Assembly (NCBI GenBank): GCA_033439255.1
Contig: CM065881.1
Span: forward strand, 1,922,001 to 1,986,000
Reading direction: 5' to 3'
Origin: Hericium rajendrae
Taxonomy: Eukaryota > Basidiomycota > Agaricomycetes > Russulales > Hericiaceae
Length of the DNA: 64,000 nucleotides
Position numbers and translations under genes: made by a program. Below the pieces are notes generated by a model, which was given only the letters and a program-made list of their open reading frames with translations, was not told where the DNA came from and ran no database searches. The stretch's first letter is position 1, and each line of letters opens with the position of its first letter. Of this stretch, positions 1 through 10,960 are shown piece after piece.

Positions 1-11
1 CCTTAATCATC

Positions 12-302
12 CATCAGGAAAAGGGAAAATGTCTGACTGTCTGACTGTCTGACAGTTGTCTGAAATGTCTAAACTTCTGACCCACATATGGATGGAATTA
101 CATATAGATTATTATTATATAGAGCTCAGATAGACTCAGACTTCAGTCTGACATCAGACAAAAATGTCTGAAAGGCACTTGACGATAGGGACCCGTCTAA
201 TTGGTCTGATTGTCTGATCATCTGGACCAGACAGAACCAGACAGAATCAGATCAGATTAGACAAAGTCAGACACCATTCAGACAAATGCTGGTTTACTGA
301 TG
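12..302. mobile_element. CATCAG-type MITE, 291 bp (copy 1)
   Basis: This non-coding element starts CATCAGGAAA and ends TTTACTGATG, giving short imperfect inverted termini, and is filled with TCTGAC/TCAGAC words. An apparently identical 291-bp copy lies at 22339-22629, where a clean 2-bp duplication (TT) flanks it; here the flanking dinucleotides (TC and AG) do not match. The termini and subterminal words resemble those of the Plavaka elements further right, so it is probably a non-autonomous derivative. Confidence 0.8.
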
Positions 303-914
303 AGTCTTCAATTATGTAGTTTGTTGCATACTCTGCCTGCCTACCTCATGGCCTCTGATACTTATGATGTAACATGCTGCTATTAATCTAGCTTTGGTTT
401 TAATGTTTTGAATGGAATAATCTTGTCTGTTCTGAAATGGATAGTCTGGACCTTAATCTGAGGTTCATCTGATCTGACCTGATTGCAATCTGATCTGAAA
501 TCATGTTCTGGTTTATATCTGACATCATGATATCTCTGACTATTAGATCAAACTCTGACTATTAGATCAAACTCTGACTATCAGATTAAACTCTGACTAT
601 CAGATTAAACTCTGACTATCAGATTAAACTCTGACTTCAGACAGAATCTGAATTTCAGACACGATCTGACTTCAGATATAGATAAGTGAAATATCAGACA
701 AGATCTGACTTCCAGATAGAATCTGACTCTCAGACACTTGTCTGACTTCCAGACAGCTATCTGACTCTTAGATGACTGTCTGAAATCAGACACTTTTGTC
801 TGAAAGACACTGGACAATAGAGACCTACCTGACTGATCTGACTGTCTGATCATCTGAATCAGATCAAATCAGATACAATCAGAAACCAATCAGAAATTTC
901 CAGGTTTACTGATG
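303..914. repeat. Right part of a larger CATCAG-type element, with a 19-bp tandem array
   Basis: There is no gene here. Bases 780-914 are a diverged relative of the right end of the 291-bp MITE and end in the same TTTACTGATG terminus, so an older and longer family member probably ends at 914; its left end is outside the window or was overwritten. Around 535-640 a tandem array of the 19-mer TCTGACTATCAGATTAAAC is present. The short ORF at 605-853 is a translation of this repeat and is not a gene. Confidence 0.6.
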
Positions 915-1266
915 CATGAGGGCGGTGATTTTGAACCTTGGTGGCCTGGCAGGTAGCACAGCCATCAACATAATCACGAACGAAGACAGACATACCGGGC
1001 CACCAGTAGTTGCGACTGAGGAGCTCATAGGTCTTGTAGCGTCCTGGGTGACCAGCCATGGGGGTGTCATGATGCAGCTCGACGATGTCCCGACGAAGGT
1101 CCTTGTCAGCAGGGATGTAGACTTTGCCACGAAAGAGGATGAGGCCATCCTCGTAGTTCCATTCTTGGAGGTTCTTGACGAGGGAGCGAGGACCATTGTT
1201 CAGGATCACATCAAGGGCTTGAACAACCTCAATGTCCTTGGTCTTGGCATTGCGAATGCGTTGGCA
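915..1266 (-). pseudogene. Integrase N-terminal part of the chromovirus fossil
   Basis: The minus-strand translation shows the H2C2 zinc-binding region typical of Ty3/gypsy integrases: a histidine pair in the HHDTPMAGHPG segment, then YWWPGM, then a CATC cysteine pair. The catalytic DDE core expected next is not present because the element ends here. It belongs to the 915-6606 fossil and lies downstream of the reverse transcriptase-RNase H part. Confidence 0.85.
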
Positions 1267-1460
1267 CATCAGAAAACTCCTCACTTTCCTGGCTTTACTG
1301 TTATAGGTCTGATGTCACTGTTTTGGGCCTGATATTACTGTTTTCAGACTGCTTTCAGACATCTGAATCTGATATGTGTCTGAAAACAGTAACATCAGGT
1401 CCAAAACAGTGACACCAGACCTACAACAGTAAAGCCAGGAAAGTGAGAAGTTTCCTGATG
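1267..1460. mobile_element. Palindromic CATCAG-type MITE, 194 bp
   Basis: The element begins CATCAGAAAACTCC and ends TTTCCTGATG, and nearly its whole length folds back: the left half matches the reverse complement of the right half with only scattered differences. It interrupts the integrase/RNase H part of the chromovirus fossil, so it arrived later. The flanking dinucleotides are CA and CG, near-matching rather than identical. Confidence 0.8.
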
Positions 1461-2995
1461 CGAAGGTCAGCATTGCCAATGGACTTGACAGCAGCTGGAC
1501 GTGTAGCACGGATCTGGAAGTACTTGGGGTCGAGGAGGACACGATCGGAGTTGTCGTCGTCCACCCCCTCTCTATAATCAGGTCGTCTCGACATGGCGTC
1601 GGGCTGGTGATGAATACCGGGTTTGTGGATCAGGGTGAAGTCGAAACGAGTGAGGAAGAGAGCCCAGCGAGCCTGACGATGACTCAGCTTTTGGGCAGAC
1701 TTGAAGTATTCCAGGTTCTTATGGTCGGTCCAGATCTCCACAGTATGGGGAGAACCTTCCAGGTAGTGGTGCCAGGCTTCGAGGGCACGGATGATGGCCA
1801 GGAGTTCCTTGTCATAGATGTCGTAGTTGCATTCGGGGGCGGTGAAGGCCTTGGAGATGTAAGCAACAGGGTGCCATTGCTCGTCCTCCCCGCGCTGGGA
1901 TAGGATACCTCCTGTGGCATAGTCTGAGGCATCGACCTCAATCAGGTAGGGTTTGGACGGGTCAGGCATGATAAGGACTGGGGACGAGGTGAACGCAGCT
2001 TTAAGAGCCTCAAAGGCATGTTGACATTCAGCAGACCAGGCCCAAGGATGGTCTTTCTTGGTAAGGTCAAACATGGGACGAGCGACTTTGGAGAAGTCTT
2101 GGATAAAGCGTCGATAGAAGTTGCCAAAGCCAACAAACTTGAAGGACTGGACATCCTTGACGTTACGGGGGGCAGGCCATTCAGCGATGCCTACAACCTT
2201 GACGGGGTCCATGGCGAGCGTGTTATGGGAGACGATGAGACCGAGGAACTCAACTAAGGGCTGCTCGAAAGAGCACTTCTCTGGTTTGAGGAAGAGGTCA
2301 TTGTCCTGGAGGCGTTGGAGGACCTTGCGCACAAGGTCGCGATGTTCTTCGAGGGTTTCGGTGAAAATGAGGATATCGTTCATGTAGATGACGACTTTGC
2401 CCGTATCGATGAGATCCTTGAAAAGTTCATTCATCATTCCTTGGAACGTGGCAGGGGAGTTTGTAAGACCAAAAAACATCACCAGGGGTTCAAAGAGACC
2501 ACGGTTGGTTTTGAAGGCGGCTTTCCATTCGTCGCCCTCCTTGATGCGAACATTGTTGTAACCCCAACGAACGTCCATCTTGGAGAAGACTTTGGCACCC
2601 TTGAGCTTGTCAACGAGTTCAGAGATGAGGGGCAGGGGATATTCATTCTTGATGGTGCCTTTGTTGAGGGTGCGATAGTCCTGGACGGGGCGTAGTTTTC
2701 CATCTTTCTTCTTGATAAAGAAGAAGGGACTCGCCATAGGGGATTTGGAAGGACGGATGTAGCCTTTCTTGACCTGGTCATCAAGGAATGAATCGAGGTC
2801 CTCCTGCTCAGTAGGAGCCATGGGATAGACCTTGCAGGAGCGGGGTTCAAAACCATCTTTCAGGTCAATGGCGTGATCCCAAGGGCGATGTTCAGGGAGG
2901 CGATGGGAGGATTCCTTGTTGAAGACAGGTTGGAAATCCTGATACTGAGGGGGAACCATCTCAGCAAAGGACTTTTCTGCAACACGAGTGGCCAC
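1461..2995 (-). pseudogene. Reverse transcriptase-RNase H part of the chromovirus fossil
   Basis: The minus-strand reading contains Ty3/gypsy reverse transcriptase landmarks in order: RPVQDYRTLN, a KMD block, the FGLTNSPATFQ block and the polymerase active-site region followed by ILIF. RNase H follows, with EVDASDYATGG, the YDIYDKELLAI block and WTDHKNLEYF. The 3' end runs toward the integrase zinc-binding region. It is part of a broken element. Confidence 0.9.
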
Positions 2996-3151
2996 ACGCT
3001 CAGCCAGTTTCTGAGCATTGGTGAAAGAGCGACGGATGCGGATGGTGTGTTGGTAGTTGGGGTCGTCATCTGGTGGGGGTGGTGCATCCCAGTCAGGGAG
3101 AACACCAGCTAGGCGAAGGCCCTCTTCAACCCAGTCATCATCGACATTAGG

Positions 3152-3931
3152 TCAGGGGTCATCGTCCTCGGTGAATAGGCGTGCAGGGACTTTGGACAGG
3201 TGGATGCGGCGAAGGCGGACACCTTGGACTCGGCGGGCAGGGATCATGTATTTGGGAAGTGAAGCAGCAACAAATGGTGGGGGCAGTGGGAGCGATGGAG
3301 GGGGGCAAGGTGGAGGGAGCAGCACGGCAGCAGCGCTGAGGACTGGTGGATGAGGGGCTGACTGGCGGCGTTCAGTGCGAGTGGACAGATTCTTGACCGG
3401 GGGTTTATTCAGAGTGCAAGAGGGAGGGCAGCGAGTCATGTCGACACGACGAGAGACCCAATCAATTTCAGGGTTGTGCTCCTGTAACCAATCGGTCCCA
3501 AGGATGATGTCATAGTCACCAATGTCAACGAGGTAGAACTCAGCTGTCTCCTCGTGGAAGGACGTCGAGTCCTTGGCGTAAATGCAGATGTTCTGGTTGA
3601 CTGAATAGCGAACCCAGCCCATGATGTTTTCGGAGTTGTCCACGTTGTGAACAGGAAAGGGTTTAGGGAGTTTCTTGAGGGGGAACTGGTGTTTCTTGGC
3701 AAACTCGGGGTGCATAATGATGCCTTCTGCACCACTATCGAGAAGTGCCTCAGCGTCGATTTGTTTCTTGATCGGGGCAGTGATAATCTTGGCCTGGAGC
3801 ATAATGGACGGTGTCTGACGGTTGGGTGTGATAGCGGACATGCGCAAAGACGATGGATACAATTGCTCACAGGGGTCGGATAGTACAGAGAAGCGATTCG
3901 ACGGATCAAAGAAATGTTTCTTGCCACCCAC
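3152..3931 (-). pseudogene. Aspartic protease region of the chromovirus fossil
   Basis: A retropepsin-like motif LLDSGAEG lies near residues 60-70 of the open stretch, followed downstream by an ILGTDWLQEHNP segment. The latter is the conserved block after the flap in Ty3/gypsy proteases. A proline- and serine-rich linker leads toward reverse transcriptase. Position between gag and reverse transcriptase fits the family order. Confidence 0.85.
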
Positions 3932-4128
3932 GGACGACGTGACCGGGGGGCACTTTAAAAACCCTCAACCATATCCTTTAATGCAGCTTTTGCCTCTTCC
4001 CTCTCTTCCTCGCTCAAGTCCTTCAACTGCGACGATAAGTCGGCGATGGACCTGTTGATGGCGGGGACAGCGAGGGCAGCAGCTGCATCTTCTGGAGCTA
4101 CTCCCGGGGCAGAGCCAGTTTCTAGCGC

Positions 4129-4944
4129 TCAGACACGAGGGATTGGGGCACGAGGGTTGGAGTCGGCATTGAGGGGGCAGTCGTGGAAGCCATGGCCCTT
4201 CTGGCGGCAGCGGAAGCAACCACCCTCATGCCTGAGACGCTCACGGTCAGGCTCTGAGAGTTTGGGCAGTGGGGCACCTGTAGCAGCAACTGTGCGGGAT
4301 CGGCCAGTAGATGTGGACTGAGGGGAGCGAGTGCTCACCGGGGTGCGCCCAGTTGTAGGGCGGGGACTCTGGAACCGGGTGCGCATGAGGTAGGCAGCAT
4401 TCCTATCATGGGCCCTCACCTTCCACTCATCCAGGGTGGTGGGCGTGGGGTAGCTGCGCTGACAGTCATCCCGCAAGGCGCTGTTGAGGCCATGCAGGAA
4501 CCAATCGATCAGGGCCACATCGTTGTAGCCGGTGCGAGGAGCGAAGGACTCGAACTCGGTGATGTAGTCGACTACCGGGCGCGTACCCATCTGGAGGGTC
4601 TGGATGACATGGGAGGCGTCCTTGGAGTCGTCAAGGGGGGAGAAGTCCAAGTTGAAGCGAGTTCGAAGGGCGGTGAGGTTGGCGTAACGGGGAACGTGAG
4701 CTGGAGATGTGTTTGCAGCCACGAGATCGTCGTCCTCAAGGATCTCCTCGACACGCTGGGTGGCCCACTGGCCGGCAATGGGGCCCTGGCAGAGGTCAAG
4801 AAAGAGGGAGATCTGGACAGTATCCTCTTTATACCTGACAGAGTTGGCACGAAGGAATAAGTGAATATGCAGCTGGAATTCCTTGGACTTGGAACGATCT
4901 CCCTCAAAGGGAGCAGGTTTGACGCCAATCTCAGGGTTGGACAT
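4129..4944 (-). pseudogene. Gag region of the chromovirus fossil
   Basis: The minus-strand reading has a capsid-like segment (about residues 15-150, of the retrotransposon gag type) followed by a basic, Thr/Ser-rich linker and one CCHC zinc knuckle of the form CFRCRQKGHGFHDC. This arrangement is typical of fungal Ty3/gypsy gag. About 1.2 kb of leader separates it from the 5' LTR. Confidence 0.85.
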
Positions 4945-6183
4945 GTCGATGGACGGTTGGACAGGGGGGGCTGGGGCGATGATTGGTTTGACGTTGACGG
5001 TGGATGTCGATGCAACAGCAGCAACGGGTGGAGCAGATGAGGGGACTGGTACTGGGGTAGGCGTTGAAACAGGTGGTGGTAGTGGGGCCCGAAGGGTATC
5101 GAGGTGGGTAGCTTGTTGCTGAGCAAGATTCTCTATAACTGCCTGAGAGAGTGCAAGTTCTGCAGCAGTTAAGAAGAGGGTACTGGCCTGCCAAAACCAC
5201 AGGTCACTTTCATCTACGAGGCTGGGTCGCCAACTGACTACAAGCCGATTGGTGTTGGAGCGGTATGCGTAGTAGTTGTTGGTTACCGGGTTGAAGGTAA
5301 TACCTGGGGGAACAACAAGTGGTGTGGTGCGAGCAGGGGGAGAATCTGTGCTAGAAAGGGCAACGGTGGGAAGCAGTGGGGTAGCGGGGTGTTGACGGCG
5401 GTGTTCTGTAGCTGCGACGTTGAAGTCGTTAAGCTCGAGGTCCTCCTGGTCGTCACGATCAGCGAAGTACCACTGTGCAGGACCGTCATCGTCCTCGTCC
5501 GGAGTGTCGAAGTCTACTCAAACGATGCCGGAAAGGGTGTAGATGAAGTATTCGTCGAGCGAGGCAAAGATGCCAAGTGGGTATGGTTCAGTGGTCTGGA
5601 AACGGGGGTCGGTGGGATCAATGGTGAGGTCTAGAGGAAGTCAGCCGCGACTGGGCGACGACCAAGAGCACGAGGGTACAGGGGATCCGAGTATGGGGTT
5701 CTGAGGAATCGGTGGCCGAGGCGTTCTCTGGCTCACACAGGCTCAGGCGAGGGTTCAGGGGTGAAGAGACCTAGTGTGCAAAAGGGGAATGAGGTCGATG
5801 GCAGGATACTTGCAGGGGATCCTCGGTTGGGTTGGCGACAGTGGTAAGCGATGTCCGAGGCACCGAACGTGAATTCTTGCAAGTCGACGTCAAAGGAAAC
5901 TCGAATTCGAACGTATAAGGCAATGGAGATAGCACCTGCACATGGTTTCCACGACCTCAATCGAAACCAAACTCCTTTGGCTTCCCAACGCTTCACAGCA
6001 CAATAGCGGAGGAGGGGGATGAGTGCACTGCCCTCGATGGTGTCGGCGATGGGGAAGGGGAGATGAGGTTGATGGAATGGATGTCGAGATTCGGTGAAGA
6101 TGTCGGCGGTGAAGGGTTCAAAGAAGAAAGGTATGATGGGCAATAGTAGGGAGGTGAGGCAGGTGTATGAGAGATTGTCCAGG
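4945..6183 (-). other. Leader and upstream region of the chromovirus fossil
   Basis: This stretch lies between gag and the 5' LTR. It may include the gag N-terminus (Pro/Ser-rich low-complexity reading frames). The minus-strand ORFs at 5283-5489 and 5733-6143 have no recognisable domain. No separate gene is supported here. Confidence 0.5.
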
Positions 6184-6606
6184 TGTCAAGACTCGGTCGT
6201 AGACAGCAGAGAACCACCCAAGTCACCAGCGATGATGGGAGCGAGAGAGCAGAGAGCGACTAGCAGCGCAGTGACCTGTATTGGAGGTACAGTACGGTAC
6301 AGACGAAATGGACAATCTAGGGAAATAGGCGAGCGACAGGGAGCCTATAAGTACTGGGACGACAATGGGAAAAGAACAATGGACACCATAATGGGTCGAA
6401 CAATAGAGTGAGAACAATGGTGGCCAAAAGGAGAACAATGGGAGGGAGAACAATAGGATGTCCCAAAGGGGAACAAGGGCATGGGTGAAGGATAGCCCCA
6501 GGTCATGTGAGGAAGTGAACATGTGATGGGGCTGCTGGAGCACATGACCGACGTGATGCCTTGATGGCAGAGAAGAAGGCAGAGAGAAATGGAGCGATCC
6601 GTGACA
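6184..6606 (-). repeat. 5' LTR of the chromovirus fossil (423 bp)
   Basis: On the minus strand it begins TGTCACGGATC and ends GAGTCTTGACA, so it has TG...CA ends. A solo LTR of the same family and the same length (423 bp) lies in the opposite orientation at 8481-8903, which fixes both boundaries. The bases beyond 6606 belong to another LTR element. Confidence 0.85.
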
Positions 6607-6941
6607 ACTGGGACACCCACCATGAGGCTTGGGATTCAATTCCCCCTGTCGACCAATGTCTCAATCCCATGGCCAGAGTCTTCCATGAGCACTGCGAGCT
6701 TCTCTGCAACTGCCTTCGCAGCACCGATGCTGCCATCGACAAGTTGCTTGAGGAGCGGAAGTACTGGTCAGACTGACTGTGAGAGGTGGAGTGGAAGAAC
6801 CCACCTCGCCCCTCGAAGGAGGAGGTCCGTGAAACTCGACGCAGCTGGAGGGACAAGGAAGACCGGCGTGACCTGAGCTGGGGCCTCCCTGGGTGGGACT
6901 TCTAGGACACGTCGGGTCGACACATCATAGAAAGGGGGTGG
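6607..6941 (+). pseudogene. 3' internal remnant of the TGTTAAGAAC-LTR retroelement
   Basis: This segment precedes an LTR and ends in a purine-rich tract (GAAAGGGGGTGG) typical of a polypurine tract. It matches 56967-57200, which precedes another LTR of the same family. A short coding trace (acidic/Cys-containing, ending near a KYWSD segment) is shared by both copies. The family could not be placed by domains. The remainder of the element is absent, and the chromovirus fossil abuts it at 6606/6607. Confidence 0.65.
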
Positions 6942-7460
6942 TGTTAAGAACCATCTATTTCATTTCTTAACTTGACATCACTCCCTTTGATATCCCCACC
7001 ATGGTCGATGTCCCGTTGCTCTATTCCCTTTATTTAACCATATCTACATGCACGCATGGACGCTATTGCACTGCCTCGATCCACTATCTGTTTCTCTCAT
7101 GATCGTTGCAGTGCTACCCTATCTACTCCTCCATCATGTTTCATCCTCATCATGCACAGTACGATGCTGCGCAATGCACAGTTACTACCATCACCTTAGA
7201 TATGACTCGTAGCTGTGCATTCTCCTGTATTTAACCGGTTGAGCTGAGTCCCTTAGACCTCAGCTTAACCACTTTGCAACTCTATAGGATTTACCTCCTG
7301 TCAGTCGCCAGTGCCCTTTAAGTCCCTCCGCCTTGTGCTTCCCTCTCTCAATCGCTCTCGACTCTCTTCATCATCGATCACCTCTTGAGCAGGTCAGCCT
7401 TTGTTGTTTGTGTGTAGCCTGAGCCCCTACTCGGTCACTACAGGATGTCGGTCCTTAACA
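6942..7460 (+). repeat. LTR of the TGTTAAGAAC family (519 bp)
   Basis: It begins TGTTAAGAACC and ends GTCCTTAACA. It aligns along its length with the 461-bp LTR at 57201-57661; this copy has about 60 bp more near the 3' half. A polypurine tract immediately upstream marks it as a 3' LTR. Confidence 0.85.
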
Positions 7461-7548
7461 CTTCAAGCCAACTCTATTTATGATTCCTTAGAATCATTTA
7501 CTCTATACTGCCTTTTCATAGTGAAAATGACATGCAAATGATGACTAT

Positions 7549-7640
7549 GCCCATTAGGCAGTTGGCTTATATAATCACACATCTTCAATCTGATGAGTTT
7601 GCAGGTTCAATTCCAGCTCTGGCTGGACTTTTTTTTATTA
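7549..7640 (+). repeat. tRNA-like (SINE-type) head of F1
   Basis: The segment carries an A-box-like TAGGCAGTTGGC (7555-7566) and a B-box GGTTCAATTCC (7603-7613) about 37 bp apart, followed by a T-run. That is the layout of a tRNA-derived Pol III promoter. Related heads occur near 8909, 10330, 12490, 17300 (minus), 17470, 40100 and 40740. The fold is too degenerate for a functional tRNA. Confidence 0.6.
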
Positions 7641-8480
7641 CACTTTGTTTACTGTAACTTGGTCAGTTCTTGACCAATTCACTCATTCTCAAATGCATCG
7701 GAATCTACTCATTTATCGCTTTCTAACCGTATTTTATGCATCTTGATCCATGCAGAACTTGCAGAATGTAAAGCATTCCTGTATTTTTTTCTTAGGATGC
7801 TTGATTCCTAGCTAGCTCAGTCAGTTCTTGACCGATTCACTCGTTCTCAAGTGCTTCAGAATCTACTCATTCATCACTTTCTAGCTGTAGTTTATGTGTG
7901 TTTATCCATGCAGAACTTGTAGAATGCGAAGCACTTTTGTATTTCTCCTCCTAGTATGCTTGATCCTTAGTTATCTCAGTTCATTCTTCACCGATTCACT
8001 TGTTGTTATGTGGATCAGATGCTACTCATTCATAGCTTTCGAACCATATTTTGTGCATTTTGATCCATGCAGAACTCGTAGAACACAAAGCACTTCTGTA
8101 TTTTTTCTGCTAGTATGCTTGATCCTTAGCTATCTCAGTCAATTCTCCACTGATTCACTTGTTCTCAAGTGAATCAGATGCTACTCATTCATCGCTTTCT
8201 AGTCATAATTTTATGTGTTATGATCCATGTAGAACTCACACAAAAACTCAGTTTTGTGATCTATGTTGCTCAATCATTTTTAGTATACATTGAGCATACT
8301 CAATAAGTATATATACTATATAGCAATATACTATATGATCAAATCATTTAATGACTGTTGAAAGATTCAATCTTAGTATGAGCTCCAACGCAGCAGTGCT
8401 TCACTATGGTATGGCTATATCATGGTGAAGGTGATCACGTGTCGTTCACCATGGTACGGCCATACCACGGTTGTGATCAC

Positions 8481-8903
8481 TATCACAGATTGCTCCATTT
8501 CTCTCCGCCTTCTTCTCTGCCATCAAGGCATCATGTTGGTCATGTGCTCCAGCAGCCCCATCACATGTTCACTTTCTCACATGACCTGGGGCTATTCTTC
8601 ACCCATGCCCTTGTTCCCCTTTGGAACATCCTATTGTTCTCCCTCCCATTGTTCTTCTTTTGGCCACCATTGTTCTCACTCTATTGTTCGACCCGTTATG
8701 GTGTCCATTGCTCTTTTCCCATTGTCGTCCCAGTACTTATAGGCTTCCTGTCACTGGCCTATTTCTCTAGATTGTCCATTTCATCTGTACTGTACTGTAC
8801 CTCCAATACAGGTCACTGCACTGTTAGTTGCTCTCTGCTCTCTCACTCTCATCATCGCTGGTAACTTGGATGGTTCTCTGCTATCTACGACTGAGTCTTG
8901 ACA
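8481..8903 (+). repeat. Solo LTR of the chromovirus family (423 bp)
   Basis: It starts TATCACAGATTG and ends GAGTCTTGACA and matches the LTR at 6184-6606 in reverse orientation. A 5-bp duplication ATCAC flanks it (8476-8480 and 8904-8908). The same F-family position in copy F2 (about 13400-13410) is uninterrupted, giving an empty site. It is a solo LTR left by LTR-LTR recombination. Confidence 0.9.
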
Positions 8904-9147
8904 ATCACGTGATGATTACATAATCAAAACTCGATGGTTCTCTTGAGTTTGCAAGTTCAATTCCAGTTCATGCCAGACTTTTTTGATATTTTTTAATACT
9001 GAAAATGATATAATCAATGAGCAATTAGCATTAGTACAATGTCTACTCTTATAGTATATTATAAGTACAGAAATGCCTATAAATCTATGGTTTTGAAGAC
9101 TGATTATATAATCAAAATTTCAGTTTTGAAGCACCAGCAGTAAAGTC

Positions 9148-9447
9148 TTACTTCTTCATGAGCTTTACATCCTGCATGCTTGTCATGTTGGCTGCAAGGC
9201 TTGATGGGTATCTCCAAGTCATCCGCTGAGTGGTTGACGGTTTGGAACCAGGAGGTACTCGACCTGGCAGCTCACCTTGGTCATCTTGTATGTATCTCAC
9301 TTGCTGAGCTGACAGACTAATTTCTTTATAGGTCTCTGAATCTTGCACAAACCAGTATGTATTAGAGCTTATCAAAACCACATTGACAGCTGCTTCCAGT
9401 TTATGTCTTCTGAGCTGTGATAGGCTATCTGCTTGGTGAGCAATCAA
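9148..9447 (-). CDS. Conserved small ORF of repeat family F (99 aa), function unknown
   Basis: I do not recognise this protein. It reads 99 residues on the minus strand, with a YWFVQDSETYKEISL segment and a basic tail ending VKLMKK. A shorter version of the same frame occurs in F2 at 13651-13884 with few substitutions, and a recognisable but more decayed copy lies near 40970-41220 in F3. Conservation of the frame across copies suggests either a captured gene fragment or an ancestral element protein. It has no catalytic motif, signal peptide or membrane segment. Upstream and downstream are non-coding modules of about 155 bp. Confidence 0.4.
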   Translation of the reverse strand: MIAHQADSLSQLRRHKLEAAVNVVLISSNTYWFVQDSETYKEISLSAQQVRYIQDDQGELPGRVPPGSKPSTTQRMTWRYPSSLAANMTSMQDVKLMKK

Positions 9448-9752
9448 CCAATTATCATCATCTGAATGATCTTGAGGTAAGTCCCTCAGTTCTTCACCAA
9501 TTCACTCATTCTAAATTGAGCTGGAATGTACTATTTAATTGCTTTCCAGACATGCTACATAGACCCCAAAACTTAAAAATCAAAGCTCGAAACTGAGATC
9601 TTCCTCCCATAATCTTGACCTTAAGATAAGTCTAGCAGTTCTCCACCAATCCACTTGTTCAAAAATGCACTGGAATATACTAATTAATCGTTTTCCAAAC
9701 ATGCTACATAGACCCCATACCATAGAGTAAACAATTCTAAGGAATCATAACA

Positions 9753-10258
9753 AGATATTTAATGCCGCATTTGTTCTGGGTGAGATGAGCATCGAGGACT
9801 AACTCAACTTCATATTCTTCCTCGTCCTCTACAAGGTCAGGTGGTGGTGCAGAAAAGTTGAGACCATAAGCATTGGTTTTCTTATAAGGGGACAACAGGG
9901 AGGTGTGAAACACTGGGTGGATGTTGACATTCAGCAGATCAGGCCCAAGGATGGTCTTTCTTGGTAAGGTCAAACATAGGGCGAGCGACTTTGGAGAAGT
10001 CCTGAATGAAATGCCACTAGAAATTGCCAAAGCCAACAAAGGACTGGATGTCCTTGATGTTACGGGGGGGCAGGCCACTCAGTGATGCCTGCAATCTTGA
10101 TTGGGTCCATGGCGAGCATGTTATGAGAGACAATGAGACCAAGGAACTCAACTGAGGACTGCTCAAAAGAGCACTTCTTCGGCTTGAGGAAGAGTTTGTT
10201 GTCCTGGAGGCATTGGAGGACCTTGCACACAAGGTCGCAATGTTCTTCGAGGGTTTCA
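9753..10258 (-). pseudogene. Chromovirus fragments: chromodomain-like tail joined to a reverse transcriptase piece
   Basis: The minus-strand reading contains FHTSLLSPYKKTNAYG followed by PPPDLVEDEEEYEVE, which is the linker and chromodomain start typical of chromovirus integrase C-termini. Next to it is a reverse transcriptase fragment homologous to about 2020-2340 of the fossil on the left. The two parts are not neighbours in an intact element, so this is a rearranged and broken remnant. Confidence 0.75.
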
Positions 10259-10960
10259 GTTACGATTCCTTAGAATCATTTACTCTATACTGCCTTTTCA
10301 TAGTGAAAACGACACCAAAATGATAACTATGCCCATTAGGCAGTTGGCTTATATAATCACACATCTTCAATCTAACGAGTTTGCAGGTTCAACTCCAGCT
10401 CTGGCCAAACTTTGTTGATTTCATGTAACTTGATCAGTTCTTGATCAATTCACCTGTTCTCAAATGCATCTGGATCTGCTCATTTATTGCTTTCTGACAG
10501 TATTTTTTGCATCCTGATCTGTGTAGAACTCATAGAATGCAATGAATTTTTACATTTCCCCTCTATGGTACTTGAACTTGAGCTAACTCAGTCCATTCTC
10601 CACTGATTTACTTGTTCTTAAATGCATCTAAATCTACTCACTTATAGCTTTGCTACCATATTTTATGCATCCAAATTGGTAAAGAACTTGCAGAATGCAA
10701 AGTGTTTCATTTTTTCCTCTTCTAAAATGCTTGAACCCTAGCTAACTAGGTCAATTCCCAACCGATTTACTCGTTCTAAAGTGCATCAGAATCTACTTAT
10801 TGATAGCTTTCTGACGGTACCTCAAGCGTCAGGATCGGTGCAAAACTTGCAGAATGCAAATTGTTTCTGCATTTTCCCCCTAGAATGCTTGAACTCCAGC
10901 TAACTTGATCAGTACTCAACCAATTCACTTGTTCTCAAATGAATCCTAATATATCAGAAA
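10259..10960 (+). repeat. Partial F-family copy: tRNA-like head plus modules of about 155 bp
   Basis: It begins TACGATTCCTTAGAATC, has the tRNA-like head (B-box GGTTCAACTCC near 10387) and then diverged modules each starting near a CAGTTCT/CCATTCT...ATTCAC motif. It lacks the second half of the full F unit. No gene is visible. Confidence 0.6.

Larger units (their letters stand above)
915..6606 (-). mobile_element. Ty3/gypsy chromovirus-type LTR retrotransposon, broken fossil
   Basis: Read on the minus strand the order is 5' LTR (6184-6606), leader, gag with a zinc knuckle, protease, reverse transcriptase-RNase H and the start of integrase. This is the Ty3/gypsy order. The element stops at about 915 inside integrase, so the rest of integrase and the 3' LTR are absent. 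It is broken, with several lesions in addition to the lost 3' end. A palindromic MITE sits in the integrase region (1267-1460). Related scraps elsewhere in the window (9753-10258) carry a chromodomain-like tail, which supports a chromovirus assignment. Age appears old to intermediate. Confidence 0.9.
7479..9752 (+). repeat. Repeat family F, copy F1 (TIR-bounded, tRNA-like head)
   Basis: The unit starts with TATGATTCCTTAGAATC followed by TTTACTCTATA, and the reverse complement of this end closes it at about 9720-9752. Inside, in order: a tRNA-like segment (7549-7640), about four diverged modules of about 155 bp (7645-8260), a CCATGGT palindrome region, a second tRNA-like B-box segment (8909-8985), a conserved small minus-strand ORF (9148-9447) and further modules. 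A chromovirus solo LTR is inserted at 8481-8903. Copies F2 (12419-14604) and F3 (40028-48022) share the order. The transposition mechanism is unknown. Confidence 0.65.

Noticed and set aside
12-914. One single 903-bp element covering the left edge
   Set aside because: The 291-bp unit recurs alone at 22339-22629 with clean ends, so it is independent; the sequence to 914 is a related but separate element.
7549-7640. A functional tRNA gene
   Set aside because: A- and B-box-like motifs are present, but the cloverleaf stems do not pair well, the segment is repeated in several diverged copies and it is embedded in repeat family F.
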